64,000 nucleotides of DNA from Apiosordaria backusii (taxonomy: Eukaryota > Ascomycota > Sordariomycetes > Sordariales > Lasiosphaeriaceae). How positions within the stretch are numbered: the stretch's first letter is position 1; every line of letters starts with the position of its first letter. A model generated the notes under the pieces. The model did not search any database and was not told the origin of the DNA. It worked only from the letters and a program-made list of their open reading frames with translations. The stretch is from NCBI GenBank assembly GCA_030549205.1, contig JAUKTV010000013.1, positions 558,001 to 622,000 of the forward strand. Reading direction: 5' to 3'. The translations under genes were made by a program, and so were the position numbers. This document shows, in pieces, positions 36,519 through 46,897 of the stretch.

Positions 36519-37699
36519 GGTGGTTGATTGATGGGTGGTGGTGATCATGATCATGAGCATGATGATGGCATGAAGTTATGACGATTTCTTTCCATGTGTC
36601 TCAATGTACGTTTTTTTTGGTTGAGCGAGGGTTGAATTGGGACTAATAGTATAGATGGATTGGAACGGAAGGGATTGGTTGGAGGCAAAAGCGCTGGTTT
36701 GGAAAGGCTAATGTAAAGATGCGATTTGGTTATCTGTCTTGTCAGTCAGTCATTCGTCGTCTTGTGATCCCTCCCTGCTTTCCTCTGCTGTCTTGAACTG
36801 AGAAGTCAGGCATTGACGAGGTCAAAATAAGGTAACCTTTGGTGTGGTGTTGAATTGGGTTCAAGCCTCGTTCCTCAAGGTTCAAGGCGAGCCGCTGGTC
36901 CAGTCGGGCGAGAGCGACACACCCACTCGCTTTCAAGGGATTCAAGCAGCTTCGATACCATCTTTTCACAGACCAGCTTGGTCTTATTTCATGCCAGTGT
37001 CAATATCTAGACCTGCCTCCCAATCCAACCATATCTTATCTTCTTTTCCAATCTTTCTGTCCTATGTCTCACACACACGCCTTGCCCTATGTTTACTCTC
37101 TGCTCTTCAGTCAAGACCTGTGTCAAGCCAACCCACTATCTCCAATATGCCTGTCGACCAGAGTTACCATTTCTTCTTCCTCGACTCAGTCCTCTGGGGA
37201 AAGCGGCATGGCCTAGCTCCAAGCGGAGCGCATCGTATCCTTTTACCTTTATGCTTCCTTGGTTTAGCGTACCCCAAACCCCCCGTCTCTGGAAATGGTG
37301 AGGTGATGCCATGCCCATCTGGTATTTCCCCACGGGGAAAGTCCGCCCGCCCGTTCAACACCTCTCTTATTACCACCCATCTTATCCCTCCCCCCCCCCT
37401 TTACTCGTGAATTTTCTTGCCTTTGGGCAAAAACATGGAAGAAGAAAGTCCTCAAGTACAAGGGATGCGCATATCCCTTGGGGACATTTTCTCAGTCTTG
37501 TTTCTGCTTCTCGTTATATTATTCGCGGCTCTGTATTTGTTTCTTTTGTATCATTATTTCTTTGAGTTGAGGAACCCACATGGTTTTGTTCAGTATACTA
37601 CGAGCCCCCTTCCTAAACGTGGCACGGTTGCTGTTTGAACTAGGTATCTATTTCGAACCTGGTCCCGGAGGGTGGGTGTGGCAGCTCACGGGAGGAAAC
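36519..37699. other. Intergenic region
   Basis: About 1.2 kb between two plus-strand genes. It contains one short open frame with a membrane-like segment (37435-37638, listed separately) but otherwise no recognisable gene. Confidence 0.45.
37435..37638 (+). CDS. Possible small single-pass membrane protein or upstream ORF
   Basis: A 67-codon frame from ATG 37435 with one strongly hydrophobic segment (about residues 17-43; FSVLFLLLVILFAALYLFLL) and a short basic tail. It lies just upstream of the predicted secreted protein and ends before that gene's likely ATG. It could be a genuine small protein, an upstream ORF in the leader, or chance. No family is recognised. Confidence 0.25.
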   Translation: MEEESPQVQGMRISLGDIFSVLFLLLVILFAALYLFLLYHYFFELRNPHGFVQYTTSPLPKRGTVAV

Positions 37700-38950
37700 A
37701 TGCCGAACATCGCCCACGTACTCTTTCTTCAGGTGGTGGTGGTGGTTGGGCTAGCGGCTGCTGTTGCTGAGGGTGCTCCTTGTCGTCGTCACCATACCAC
37801 CACTGAGCAGCAGTGCGGAGGAGATGCGGTTTCTTTTCACCGGCACCAACGGGGACAAGTGGACAACAGCAACAACAACAGGGTTGACTTGGACATCAGC
37901 TACCTGGACATAGCCGCTGCCCCTCTAGCTGCCCCCCCAACCTCAGGCTTCAACACCGACCGCATAGACCGCTGGGAAGACCGCGATTTCGTCGACAAAA
38001 ACATGGAAGAGGAGTTAGAAAGGTGGTATGAACAATGGAACGGACGACTTTCTTATGATGATGACGACAATGACTACGACGGCGACGACGGCGACAATGA
38101 TTACGATTTCAGACCTTACCCCACCACAACCTACCCCCACCACCACCACCACTTGTTCATCAAAAGAACCGCTTCTCTCACCAAGGAAGATTTCTCGACT
38201 CTTTACCCTTACACTTCTCTTCTCTTTCACCTCAGGCCCGACATCCCCCCTCCCCCCCCATCAAAACAACTCACCTACCCCCCACCCCGCCCTCTCTCCT
38301 CCCTCCCCGGGTCATCCACCGCCCCCGCCCCTGCCCTCTCCCTCTCCCCTTTTTCTGATACGTTAACGCCCTCCCAATCCGCCGCTTTAGAGTCCCTTCA
38401 CAGGGAGCATATCGCCCAGTTTGCGGTGTTGAGCGACAAGTTCAGGGAGGAGGTTGCGATCACAAAGGAGAAGCATGCCAAGACGATAGCGGATATTCTT
38501 GGGGTGCCAACAACAACAATGGGGGTGGAAGTGGACGGGAAGAAGGGTGGGAGGCGGGGGGGTGTGGATTTGGAGAGGTTGAGTGTGCAGCAGACGAGGG
38601 AGCTGGCGGTGTATGCTGGGTTTGTGGAGTTTGAGTTTCGGGGGTTGTTTCAGAGGCAGATGGGGGAGAGGGTTGGGTTGTTGAGGAGGCAGAGGGGGGA
38701 GTGGGAGGGGTTGGTGGGGGTGTTGGGGGTTGTTGTTGGGGGTGAGCAGCAGGTGGATAGGGAGAGCAAGAAGAATGTGAATGTGTACTGGGGTGGGCTG
38801 GATGAAGGGGAGGTTAGTTGGTTTGGGGAGTGGTTGGAGAAGAGGGGGGAAGGGGAGGAGGAGGAGGAGGAGGAGGAGGAGGAGATTGGGGATGTGCCTG
38901 AGTGGTGGATGGGGAAGAGTAGGAATCGGAAGGGGGTGAGGTGGGCTTAG
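37700..38950 (+). CDS. Predicted secreted hypothetical protein
   Basis: One exon of 416 residues from ATG 37700, chosen because it opens directly into a signal peptide (hydrophobic core VLFLQVVVVVGLAAAV, likely cleavage near AEG/AP). An earlier in-frame ATG at 37580 would bury that signal. The mature protein has an Asp-rich stretch, a short His run, a Pro-rich linker, a probable helical region (HREHIAQFAVLSDKFREE and following, about residues 230-265), a second helical region and a Glu run before the basic end. No catalytic motif or family is recognised. Codon choice changes sharply: the middle is C-rich and the last third is G-rich on the coding strand. Confidence 0.65.
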   Translation: MPNIAHVLFLQVVVVVGLAAAVAEGAPCRRHHTTTEQQCGGDAVSFHRHQRGQVDNSNNNRVDLDISYLDIAAAPLAAPPTSGFNTDRIDRWEDRDFVDKNMEEELERWYEQWNGRLSYDDDDNDYDGDDGDNDYDFRPYPTTTYPHHHHHLFIKRTASLTKEDFSTLYPYTSLLFHLRPDIPPPPPSKQLTYPPPRPLSSLPGSSTAPAPALSLSPFSDTLTPSQSAALESLHREHIAQFAVLSDKFREEVAITKEKHAKTIADILGVPTTTMGVEVDGKKGGRRGGVDLERLSVQQTRELAVYAGFVEFEFRGLFQRQMGERVGLLRRQRGEWEGLVGVLGVVVGGEQQVDRESKKNVNVYWGGLDEGEVSWFGEWLEKRGEGEEEEEEEEEEIGDVPEWWMGKSRNRKGVRWA

Positions 38951-39602
38951 GGGTGGATGGTGGTAGAAAGTATGGGAGAGGATAGGAGGAAGGGGGAGGG
39001 GAATAGATGGATTGTATATGATTTGATGAAAAGTGTTGTTTGAGAAATGTACATTTTTAGAATGATTAGTTCAGAGGTTCTGGTGCTTTGGCTGAGGTAG
39101 GCTGATCGCTCAGACCATAGGAGGGTGCTCCTTCATACCCCCCCCCCCCCCCCCCCCCAGTTGAGGGGCTTGTCAAGGTTGACTTGTCGCCTTCTCGCTG
39201 GGAGGTGGGAGGCGCGCCCTCTCTTGTGATCTGAGCGATCAGTCTACCTCAGCCAAATATCAGGGCTTTTGGCAAAGTATATTATGTAAATAACGAGACC
39301 CGTCAGTTCTTTTGAGATGTTTGGGGCAATTCTTCAGACTTGTGTACGCATACTTACCAGGTTGTCCTAACATCAAGAGGACATGGGCTGGCTGGCTGGC
39401 GAGCGGCGAGTGGTAATGTGCCAGCCACCTCACGCAATCAGCATTGTGTATTCACCTTTGGGCGAAAATATGCACAACCTGGTTTCTGTCTGCCTTTAAA
39501 CTAATAGATCGCTTGAGCTGATCACGATCTATCAAGTAAACATACATTACACCCCCTATTCCCTCATCTAATTCCTCACCTCCCCTCTTTCCACCCACTC
39601 CC
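38951..39602. other. Convergent intergenic region with an inverted-repeat element
   Basis: About 650 bases between two convergent genes. It holds the MITE-like element described separately and is otherwise without recognisable features. Confidence 0.5.
39087..39257. repeat. MITE-like element with 28-base terminal inverted repeats
   Basis: The left arm 39087-39114 (TTTGGCTGAGGTAG...) and right arm 39230-39257 are inverted copies matching at 27 of 28 positions; the one difference is a C/T transition. Weaker pairing extends inward. The 171-base unit has no open frame and contains a C run of about 21. I found no clear target-site duplication. Its structure fits a miniature inverted-repeat transposable element, but a simple hairpin is the alternative. 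Confidence 0.65.
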
Positions 39603-40067
39603 TCACCCTCCTCCCCCCTCAGTAGTAAGATTCTCCCAATGCTCCACCGCCCTCACCCTTCTTATCCCATTCCCATCAGCCCAAGACTCGAACCTCCAAA
39701 CCCCACAAAACCCCTCCCTCACCACCCCCCCTCCCAGCTCCAACAAACCCATAACACACCCAAACTCGTTCCGGGAGTCAACAGTGATGATTTCCACCAC
39801 CATCCTCAAAGTACCTCGAGTGGATTGGACAAGCTGTTCCTCGTGCTGTTGGCATGCAGCAACTCCGAGACAGGGGGGAAGGGTTCTGTCTGCTGGGTGG
39901 AGGGCGCAATTCTCGGAGGCGATGCCGCCGAAGCGGGTGACGTCTTGATAAAGATACTGGAGTAGGGCTCTGGGGGAGGAAAATGGGGGACGGGTTTCTT
40001 CGGCAGTGGTGGAGGAGGTGTCATCGTGGGGGGTGAGGCGGAGGGGTTCGTTTTGTTGTGATGCCAT
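39603..40067 (-). CDS. Small NTF2/SnoaL-like domain protein
   Basis: One exon encoding 154 residues from ATG 40067. The first 25 residues are polar. The rest reads like a compact alpha+beta domain: a helix RALLQYLYQDVTRFGG, then strands such as RMVVEIITVD, EFGCVMGLLEL and GFCGVWRFESWADG. This pattern of a helix followed by long curved strands fits the NTF2-like/SnoaL fold, which serves binding or varied catalysis. This is inferred from the pattern only. No signal peptide is present. The frame is clean and in typical codon use, so the gene is probably real. Confidence 0.65.
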   Translation of the reverse strand: MASQQNEPLRLTPHDDTSSTTAEETRPPFSSPRALLQYLYQDVTRFGGIASENCALHPADRTLPPCLGVAACQQHEEQLVQSTRGTLRMVVEIITVDSRNEFGCVMGLLELGGGVVREGFCGVWRFESWADGNGIRRVRAVEHWENLTTEGGGG

Positions 40068-41010
40068 TTTTGGAGTGATGTAAGGTACCTAGTAAGTAGG
40101 AGATGGAGAGAAGATAGGTAAGAGGGGAGGGATCAAAACTGAGGGTACCACCTACCTTAAAGAAAAATGGGATCGAGACCTCGCTGAAAAAGTAAAAAGA
40201 AGCGCCATGAGAACTCACGGAGAGTGATGATGATGAAGGGGGCTATCCGGACCTCCGTTGTCTCGGGCCCGGAAGACAGGACAGTAAGGGGCAAAGCCAC
40301 ATTTTCTCAACGGTACACCACATCATCCATAAGTAAATATGCTGAACCACCACTCGCGAAAACACACCGGCACGATAACTCCCAAATCATCCAAGAAACA
40401 ACCGGATTTAGAACCTTTATGTTATTTTTCCTTGTCTACCACACACACCCACACCAAATACTTTTCATACAACCCACTCCTCTCACTCCTCCGACCCCTT
40501 CACTTCCCTAACCACCGCCACACCATCCACTACATACATCTACCGAGTTACAAATATACGCATCTTTGTTTTCGTCTTCAATATACCAACAACAACACGA
40601 CTCCGAAACGACACCAAACAAAAACAACAAACTATAAATACAATAATGCCACCAAACCAACCCCCCTTGAACCCCCCTTTTCCTTCCAACCCCCCCTTTC
40701 CCCCACACCACACATGAATGCCCAATGCCAATGCCGAACTACTTTTCTTTCGAAAGAATGAAAAAGAAAAAATATGCAGCGAACAAACTTGAAGATGAAC
40801 GCTCAACAAATGCTGCTAATTTGGTGATGCTTTTTACTTTACTGTTGCAAGGACCGCCTGCTTGTGCTCATGCTCATGCTTATGCTCGTTGTCGTCGTCG
40901 TCGTCGTCATGGATAAAAAAGTCGGCGGTCACATCTGCCGCGCAGTACGCTTGTAGATTCCAGGCCGCTTGACAAGACTCAAAGGAGTAGAATTCGGGCG
41001 GGCAAAGCAA
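40068..41010. other. Intergenic region
   Basis: About 940 bases between two minus-strand genes. It contains A/C-rich low-complexity sequence around 40430-40700 and no recognisable gene. It should hold the promoter of the NTF2-like gene and the 3' end of the next gene. Confidence 0.5.
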
Positions 41011-41947
41011 CTAGTCGTCCTCCTTCTTTTCACCCCCGCGCATCCTGTCGTTCCACTTTCTCTTGCCGACTCGAGTCTCGTAGTGCGGCGCCGCCGTTTT
41101 GACGTCTTGCATTACCGACTCCATGGCGCTACGGGTCTTGTTTCGGTAGCAGTCCACTGAGAAATGTTAGTATGAAGCTGGTACTGAAACCGTTTGACAA
41201 AAAAGACTCACAAGCTCGCTGCAAAAACACCGTCCTGCCTGCAAATACTCTGCTCTGCAACCAGGCCATCCGATACCCCAAGTCATTCAACCTCACCTCC
41301 TTCCCCCTGAAGCCCTTCCTCATCCGAGGGATAGCCACTTCACCCTCTTGGCCCTCGCCCATAGGCACCTTGACCATGATCCGGCCTCGACTTCTGGAAC
41401 CGCGACCAGCACGGCGGCCTTCGGTATCAGTCGTCCCATCGTCCTCGTTGCCCATGTCATAATCACTGGCATCATCCATAAAGAACTTGCTTCCGGTGGC
41501 GCTCGGCGGCGGGCTCTGCATCTCCCTGGGGAAGTACGACCTGGGATACACACTGCTGCTCTTGCGGAAACTGTCGGGAATCTCGCGCGTGTCCACCCCG
41601 TCCAGCGTGACGCGCACCCTGAGGCGGCTCTGCCTGTCGCAATCCTCCACCAGAATAAACTTGCGCTTCTTGGCCTCGGGGATATCAGGGAACAAATCCT
41701 CGGGCTCGTCGTCCCGGGGATCACGTCCAGCGCTCAGTCGGCGAGCGGCAATGGCGCTGCCGCTGGCGTGAGGAGAACCGCTCAGCTGATCATGAATCGA
41801 CATCGAAGTAGACGACCCGGCGTGGGCAGGTGCGCCGTTGTATGAGCCGTAGCCGGTAAAAACTTGGGAAGGGCGGTCCTCGGAACCGGAGCCAGGTCCA
41901 GCCTGGGTCGGGGGTTGGTGGTGGTGGTGATGCTGCTGCTCGTCCAT
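41011..41947 (-). CDS. DUF8032-like protein, paralogue of the adjacent MedA-like gene
   Basis: Exons 41947-41212 and 41156-41011 encode 293 residues. The intron has a GTGAGT donor and a CTCAG acceptor and rejoins LQRA with LDCYRNK in frame. A polar His/Gln/Ser-rich N-terminus precedes a domain (about 95-260). Its landmarks line up with the neighbouring gene: RVRVTLDGVD, the VYPRSYFP block, GYRMAWLQ, then a GRTVFLQRALDCYRN block like GKRGLIQRAVDSWRN next door. An acidic insert, DMGNEDDGTTDTEG, sits within it. The C-terminus is basic, then KKEDD. Its function is unknown; a regulatory role is inferred from the relative. An acceptor-like TCTTATAG at 41967 suggests an additional 5' exon, probably untranslated. 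Confidence 0.75.
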
Positions 41948-42697
41948 GTATGAATCTCCGTCACCTATAAGACATGATAAAAAAACAAACGTTAGTGAAA
42001 CATATTCTCAGCCAATAACACAATAGACTTCTCTTCCCCCCTCCTTCAACCCCGCGGGAAGAGATCGAGAGAAGGGAGAGAAACGTGCTGCCACGTATCA
42101 AAAACGACACGCGTCAGATCATGGTAAGTGTGATGCTTCCCAAACCACGAAACAGCAGCAAGAACTCGCAAACCCTCCCAAACAAGACGCAGGATACAAC
42201 AAGGGGCTTTTTTCTTGTCAAGATATTTTTCAAAGCCCCGTCAGATAGGGCACTCCGTTTTGCTCGGAGTGAGAGGCAAATGACATGTGTGTAGTGTGTG
42301 TGTGATGAAAAAAGGTGCTGGTTGATATGTGTGAACAAAGCGAGTGCTGATGAAGGTGCAGTGCCAGCAGCCAGACGACGAAAAACGACGACCGAAAACC
42401 AGCAAAAACAAAACTAACAACAACAACAGCAAACGCGCAACTAGTGTAATGTACAGATCTTTCTTTTGTACCAGGTTCCTGTGGTTGCCCCAGATGCGGT
42501 GTGCTCGAGATTTTGATATGTCGCCGAGCCGGTATATAACAGGTAAGAAGGAAAACAAAATGACTAGAAACTCCCTGTAAAAAAGGAAACCCAATAACGC
42601 GACAATAACCAAAAAAAAAAAAGAAAAAAAAGAAACGCGAGCAAAGCAGAGCGGTTTGAAGAGGTATCACACTTAATCACAAACAAACGCGCGCGCT
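41948..42697. other. Spacer between the two paralogous regulators
   Basis: About 750 bases that must contain the 3' end of the MedA-like gene and the promoter and leader of its paralogue. A CACTAAC branch-like site and a TCTTATAG acceptor near 41967-41995 suggest a leader intron. No further coding sequence is recognised. Confidence 0.5.
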
Positions 42698-45600
42698 TCA
42701 GGCCATCTGGTGAAACATACCGACTTCATCTCCCCCCTGGGCACTCCCATCCTGCTGGCCGTGGTGGTGGTGAATCGACGAGTTCATGCCACCCATGCCG
42801 GGCTTGCCCATCGCCGAGTTGCCGCTCGCTCCCATGGCCGTCGGGGTCGCCATCCCTGGGCCGGTCGGGGTGCCAATGTGGGTGGCATGAGGCGTGGTTG
42901 AACCAGCCTTGTTGTTGTTGCGCGTGTTCATCTTTGCCATTCGCCGGACGCGACGACTTCTGAGTCTCGGGTCCTGGTTACTGTTGCGCCAGCTGTCAAC
43001 AGCCCGCTGAATCAGACCTCTCTTGCCTCGGAGAGGCGGGTTGAGTTGAGCCAAAGCCCAGCCCACCGAGTTGCACTCCGTCTCGTACACAAGACGGTTT
43101 CCGCGGTACTGATCCTTGGGGCAGCAAGCACGCGGATACACGCAGTTCTCCGTCTTGAACTCGGCCGACAGCTCGTCCTGGTTCACCGATTCCACATCGC
43201 AGCGAATTGTGTACTCCATCTTGACTCTGTCGCGAGAGTACTCGAAAGCAATCCACTGCACCCCGTTGGTATCTTGCCTCACCACCAACGGCGTGGTGGC
43301 GGGGATCGGCCCAGGGGCGGCGTTCGGGTTGACGCCTGCAGCGCCACCAGCTGGTCCGGCCGAAAGAGGAGCACCGTTCTGAGGACCTGCGGATGAGGCG
43401 CTGCCGATGGAGACCGGAGCCGAGGGCCCTGATATCCGGTGGTTGAGGCTGTGCGTCTCGATCTTTCCGGGCCGCGGGCTGACTGTCATGCCAGCCTGCG
43501 AGTGCTGCGAGGTGTGCTGGCTCATCTGGTGCTGAGGAGCCGTGTGAGACATCATCATGCTCGGTTGAGAGGCCATAGACTGGTGGGATTGTTGCGGGTG
43601 TTGGGCGTACGGGGACGAAGCAGCCTGCGCCGTCATGGAAGAATATTGTTGCTGAGGCGCGCCATAGTACATAGACTGCTGGTGTAATTGCGATGGAGGT
43701 TGTCCATACATGCTTCTCTGCTGATCATGACCTGATGGCGATGCTACCGAGGCGGGCGAGTTGGATTGAGGAGTGTGGTAGGAAGACATTGGGGGATACG
43801 GTGGTCTCGGCATGGTCGCAGCCATCATGTCTCCAGTGTCTACAAGCACACGTTAGCTTGGTGTTTGTTGAGTCTGGGTTTTGGTTCTGGGATTTCCTAA
43901 ACCAAACTAGACAAATTTTCACTTACCTGCGGATGTGTACCCGCTAGTTGCACCCGGCGTGCTATACGGGCTCGGCTGGTGTCCGTAGTAAGACAGCGAG
44001 TGCTCTTGAGCGTTGCTTGCCTGAGACTGCGGTTGATAGACCGAGTGGCCGGACGAATACGCGCTGGAGTGCGGTTGCTGCTGTTGCGCCGGGGCTTGAC
44101 TATGGTGTTGCTGGTGAACAATGCTAGAGGGGCGAGAGTGCTGCAGATGGGGAGGAACAGGACCCTGTTGTTGATGGTGGGTGTGATGCTGCATGGAGGA
44201 GACAACCATTAGTCTTCACGGTACAGGGTTGCTTGCTAGACAAAATAACCATGTGTATGTGTGGTGTTCTGGAGCGCCGCAGACGCGTCTGGGAATGTTG
44301 TGCTTTTTTTTTTCTCGCTGAACCGCGTGCAAGGTCTGGGCAGCCGGGAAGATGTGTCGGTCCCCTGAAAAAAAGACGAGGGATCCACGGATGAGGCGGG
44401 CTAGCCTCGGGGATTTGGGGGTGGGATTTGTACAGTACAGGGCTCCTCCCATCCGGCATGCAAACCGACGGTGAGGAGCCAGGGAGGCCAATGCTACCCA
44501 CCTAGTGGAGCAGCGAATCCTCGGAATCACCTCCCGAGGTTTCGAGATTGCCATCCGGGTGTTCTGTCGATGGCAGCGTGGTATTCGCGCCTGACACACC
44601 ACATGGGAGGAAAGAAAAGGGTTATGATGGCTACTAACCAGCTATATGCAGAGTCGCGGCGAGGCGACAGAAGCGTTGATCGACCGGGGATGAAGATGGT
44701 GTAGAAAAGCTGCTCTTTTGTGGGGATGGACGAATTATGTACTGACTGGGTACTCCAGATCAGGAGGTTGAGGTTGAGATTGAGCAGGGGATGAGAATGA
44801 TAGTAATGCTTGGCCCACAGGGTATGAGATGTCTAACGACCTCTGTCTCGCTGTCCAGACCGGGGGATGAGAAGACCGAAAGAAAGCCTCGAAGCCCTGA
44901 CCTGACAGAAGTGAAGAAAGGAATTCTCTGCTTGTGTGCTGGATTGTGGATGGTGGGAGCGGATGGATGGACCAAGGATGGTGGTAGGACAAGGGCTTGA
45001 AAGAAACGCGGGCAGGGGGGAAGGCAACGACTGCATTTTTAGATGAAATGGCCAATGGCGGGAAACTTGCAGAGCCGAGGGTCATGACTATTGCCCAACC
45101 GGGACTGGCAGCCCGGAGCTAGCCACTGAAAAGGCAAGCTCTCTGGCGTTTTGCTCGTTTTCCTGGCAGGCCCGTTCTCTGCGTGTCTTGTCTTTCTGTG
45201 TTTCTGTGTGCGCGCTTTCATCATCTGGGGCAAGGACAAGGGGCGGTGTGGTGTGGTGTGTGCAGCTATGGGTCTCCATCGTGCTCCTGGGCCAATCCCT
45301 GTACTGACAAGCCGGCTCTCCTCCCACTCGAGAAACACGGTACTCCAATGGAACATGGAAGTCCCGCAGCAGGTCGCCGATACGTACCACTTTTCCTGCC
45401 TTTGCCTTCCATTTGACTGAAACCTGCTGGTTGGCCAAGGTCCGGAAGAGTGAGTGCGCATCGAATTCGCCTGCAGAGAAGAGGCTGGGTATGGGGTATG
45501 CCCTCATCAGCACTCGCCAATGGGGTATAGGACACAGGACACAAGCCTGCGGTACGAAATACTCGCAAGTCCCGTCATTTGGGATGACATTTGCAGCAGC

Positions 45601-46897
45601 TTCTTTTGCTGCAGCCGAGACAGCGAGGTCATGCTTCCGAGAAAACTTGCGCCCATGTGTGGACCCTGGTCGCAACACTGGGGGGTGGGAGACAGGGAAC
45701 GTGTTGGCCCTGTCTCCTCCCACTTCTGCGCGCAACCACTCAGCGAGCGGCTCCACCACACACGCTTGGAGACATGCCCCACAAGACATGGTGAATTGCC
45801 TCCAAGTCCCCACTTGCTAACGGTGCGACTGACTCTAACCAAAACTCTAGAACACAGGCCATATGTACCAAGTACACAGCGAGGTACCGTCGACTTGGCG
45901 AGACCGTCGCACGAGTGTCGTCAGCGTGCACACCTGACTCCAATGAATGGATCACCACGCAGGTCCAACATCAGATTTCGACGTGATGCACAGCGATCGC
46001 TCGATCCGTTTCTTGTTGCCCACATCTTTGATACGGCATTTGCGACTTCTCAAACAGCCTCTTGTTGGGGGTGGGGGAACAGTAATGGGGAACTGGGTAC
46101 AAGGGGCGGCTATCTGTGCGGCGACGGCGTCCCAGCCACACTGCCGTTGACAAGAACTGCCGCCGTTTGAGTGGCATTGGTGTGTGCAGTCCGCCACTCT
46201 GGGGAACCTAGGCCACTGACACACTACCAAAAGATGCAAGCCGGCCACTGGCCTGGACCGCTGTCACCTTGCGGTAGCTGGCAGTTGACGTAGCGACGTT
46301 CTGTTGACATGGGGATTGAGTTGCACCGTTGAAAACCAGTACAAATCTGGGGATGGACGATGGTGTTGATGTATCGCACAACAAAGTGCTGATGGTGCAT
46401 CTTGTCCAGGCCAAATGCGCACTACGCAGGCCGGCACAAGCCCCTGTTGCATACTACCGATGCCCTGGCTGGTGGTGAAACAGGAGGGCCCCTGCAATTC
46501 CCACAGACCCTGACCACGCATCTTCTCCAAGTCAGGCTTGCGACAGGCACAGCCGTTTTCTGGAACAACTCGACCCCGGCATGATTGGCTCAGGAAAATC
46601 AACGACGCGCTGCTTTGGCGACATGGGGGATTGAAGGTGAAGAGTGCTTTTTGGCTTTTGATATCACTGAACGGCCACGATAGGGAAACTCGACTCTGGA
46701 GCTCCTGTAGTAAATGCCGCGCTGAGGCAAACAGTCGCTTGACATTACCTCACAGCGCGCGCGCATGCGGAATTCTCGGCGTTTGGGTGGGTTAAGGAAG
46801 AAACATTGGAGAAAGTGGCACTCACCGAGTCATGACCGGGCTCTTCCTTGAAGTGGCTGGGCGCCTGCCGGTGCTGAGCCATCTTCATCAGTCCCAT
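42698..46897 (-). CDS. MedA/Acon-3/Ren1-like developmental regulator (DUF8032-type)
   Basis: Proposed exons are 46897-46826, 44188-43927 and 43839-42698, all in matching phase, giving 491 residues. The N-terminal half is rich in Gln, His, Ser and Pro, as expected of a transcriptional regulator. The conserved domain (about 298-430) includes GVQWIAFEYSRDRVKMEYTI, the ENCVYPRACC block, NSVGWALAQL and QRAVDSWRNSNQDPRLRSRR. A basic, NLS-like RSRRVRRMAK follows. I associate this domain with the Medusa family, which controls conidiophore development (A. nidulans MedA, N. crassa Acon-3, F. oxysporum Ren1); this is from memory and moderately sure. The first exon is separated by 2.6 kb; a simpler model would start at ATG 44209 with 474 residues. 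Confidence 0.75.
44189..46825 (-). other. Proposed 2.6-kb intron of the MedA-like gene
   Basis: Donor GTGAGT after GAC TCG at 46826; acceptor ATGCAG before 44188, with a GACTAAT branch-like site about 23 bases upstream. Both ends are in phase 0. Fungal introns are usually 50-150 bases, so this is exceptional. Inside, no coding sequence was recognised on either strand, though two long overlapping frames occur around 45.1-46.2 kb. It could hold an alternative promoter and first exon. Confidence 0.5.

Noticed and set aside
37580..37699. Upstream in-frame ATG of the secreted protein
   Set aside because: Starting here adds 40 residues before a clear signal peptide. The ATG at 37700 places the signal at the N-terminus where it must be.
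45088..46170. Overlapping open frames of about 240 codons on both strands
   Set aside because: The minus frame begins at GTG, not ATG. Both have irregular composition and no family resemblance, and they lie inside the proposed long intron. Chance open frames are the simpler explanation.
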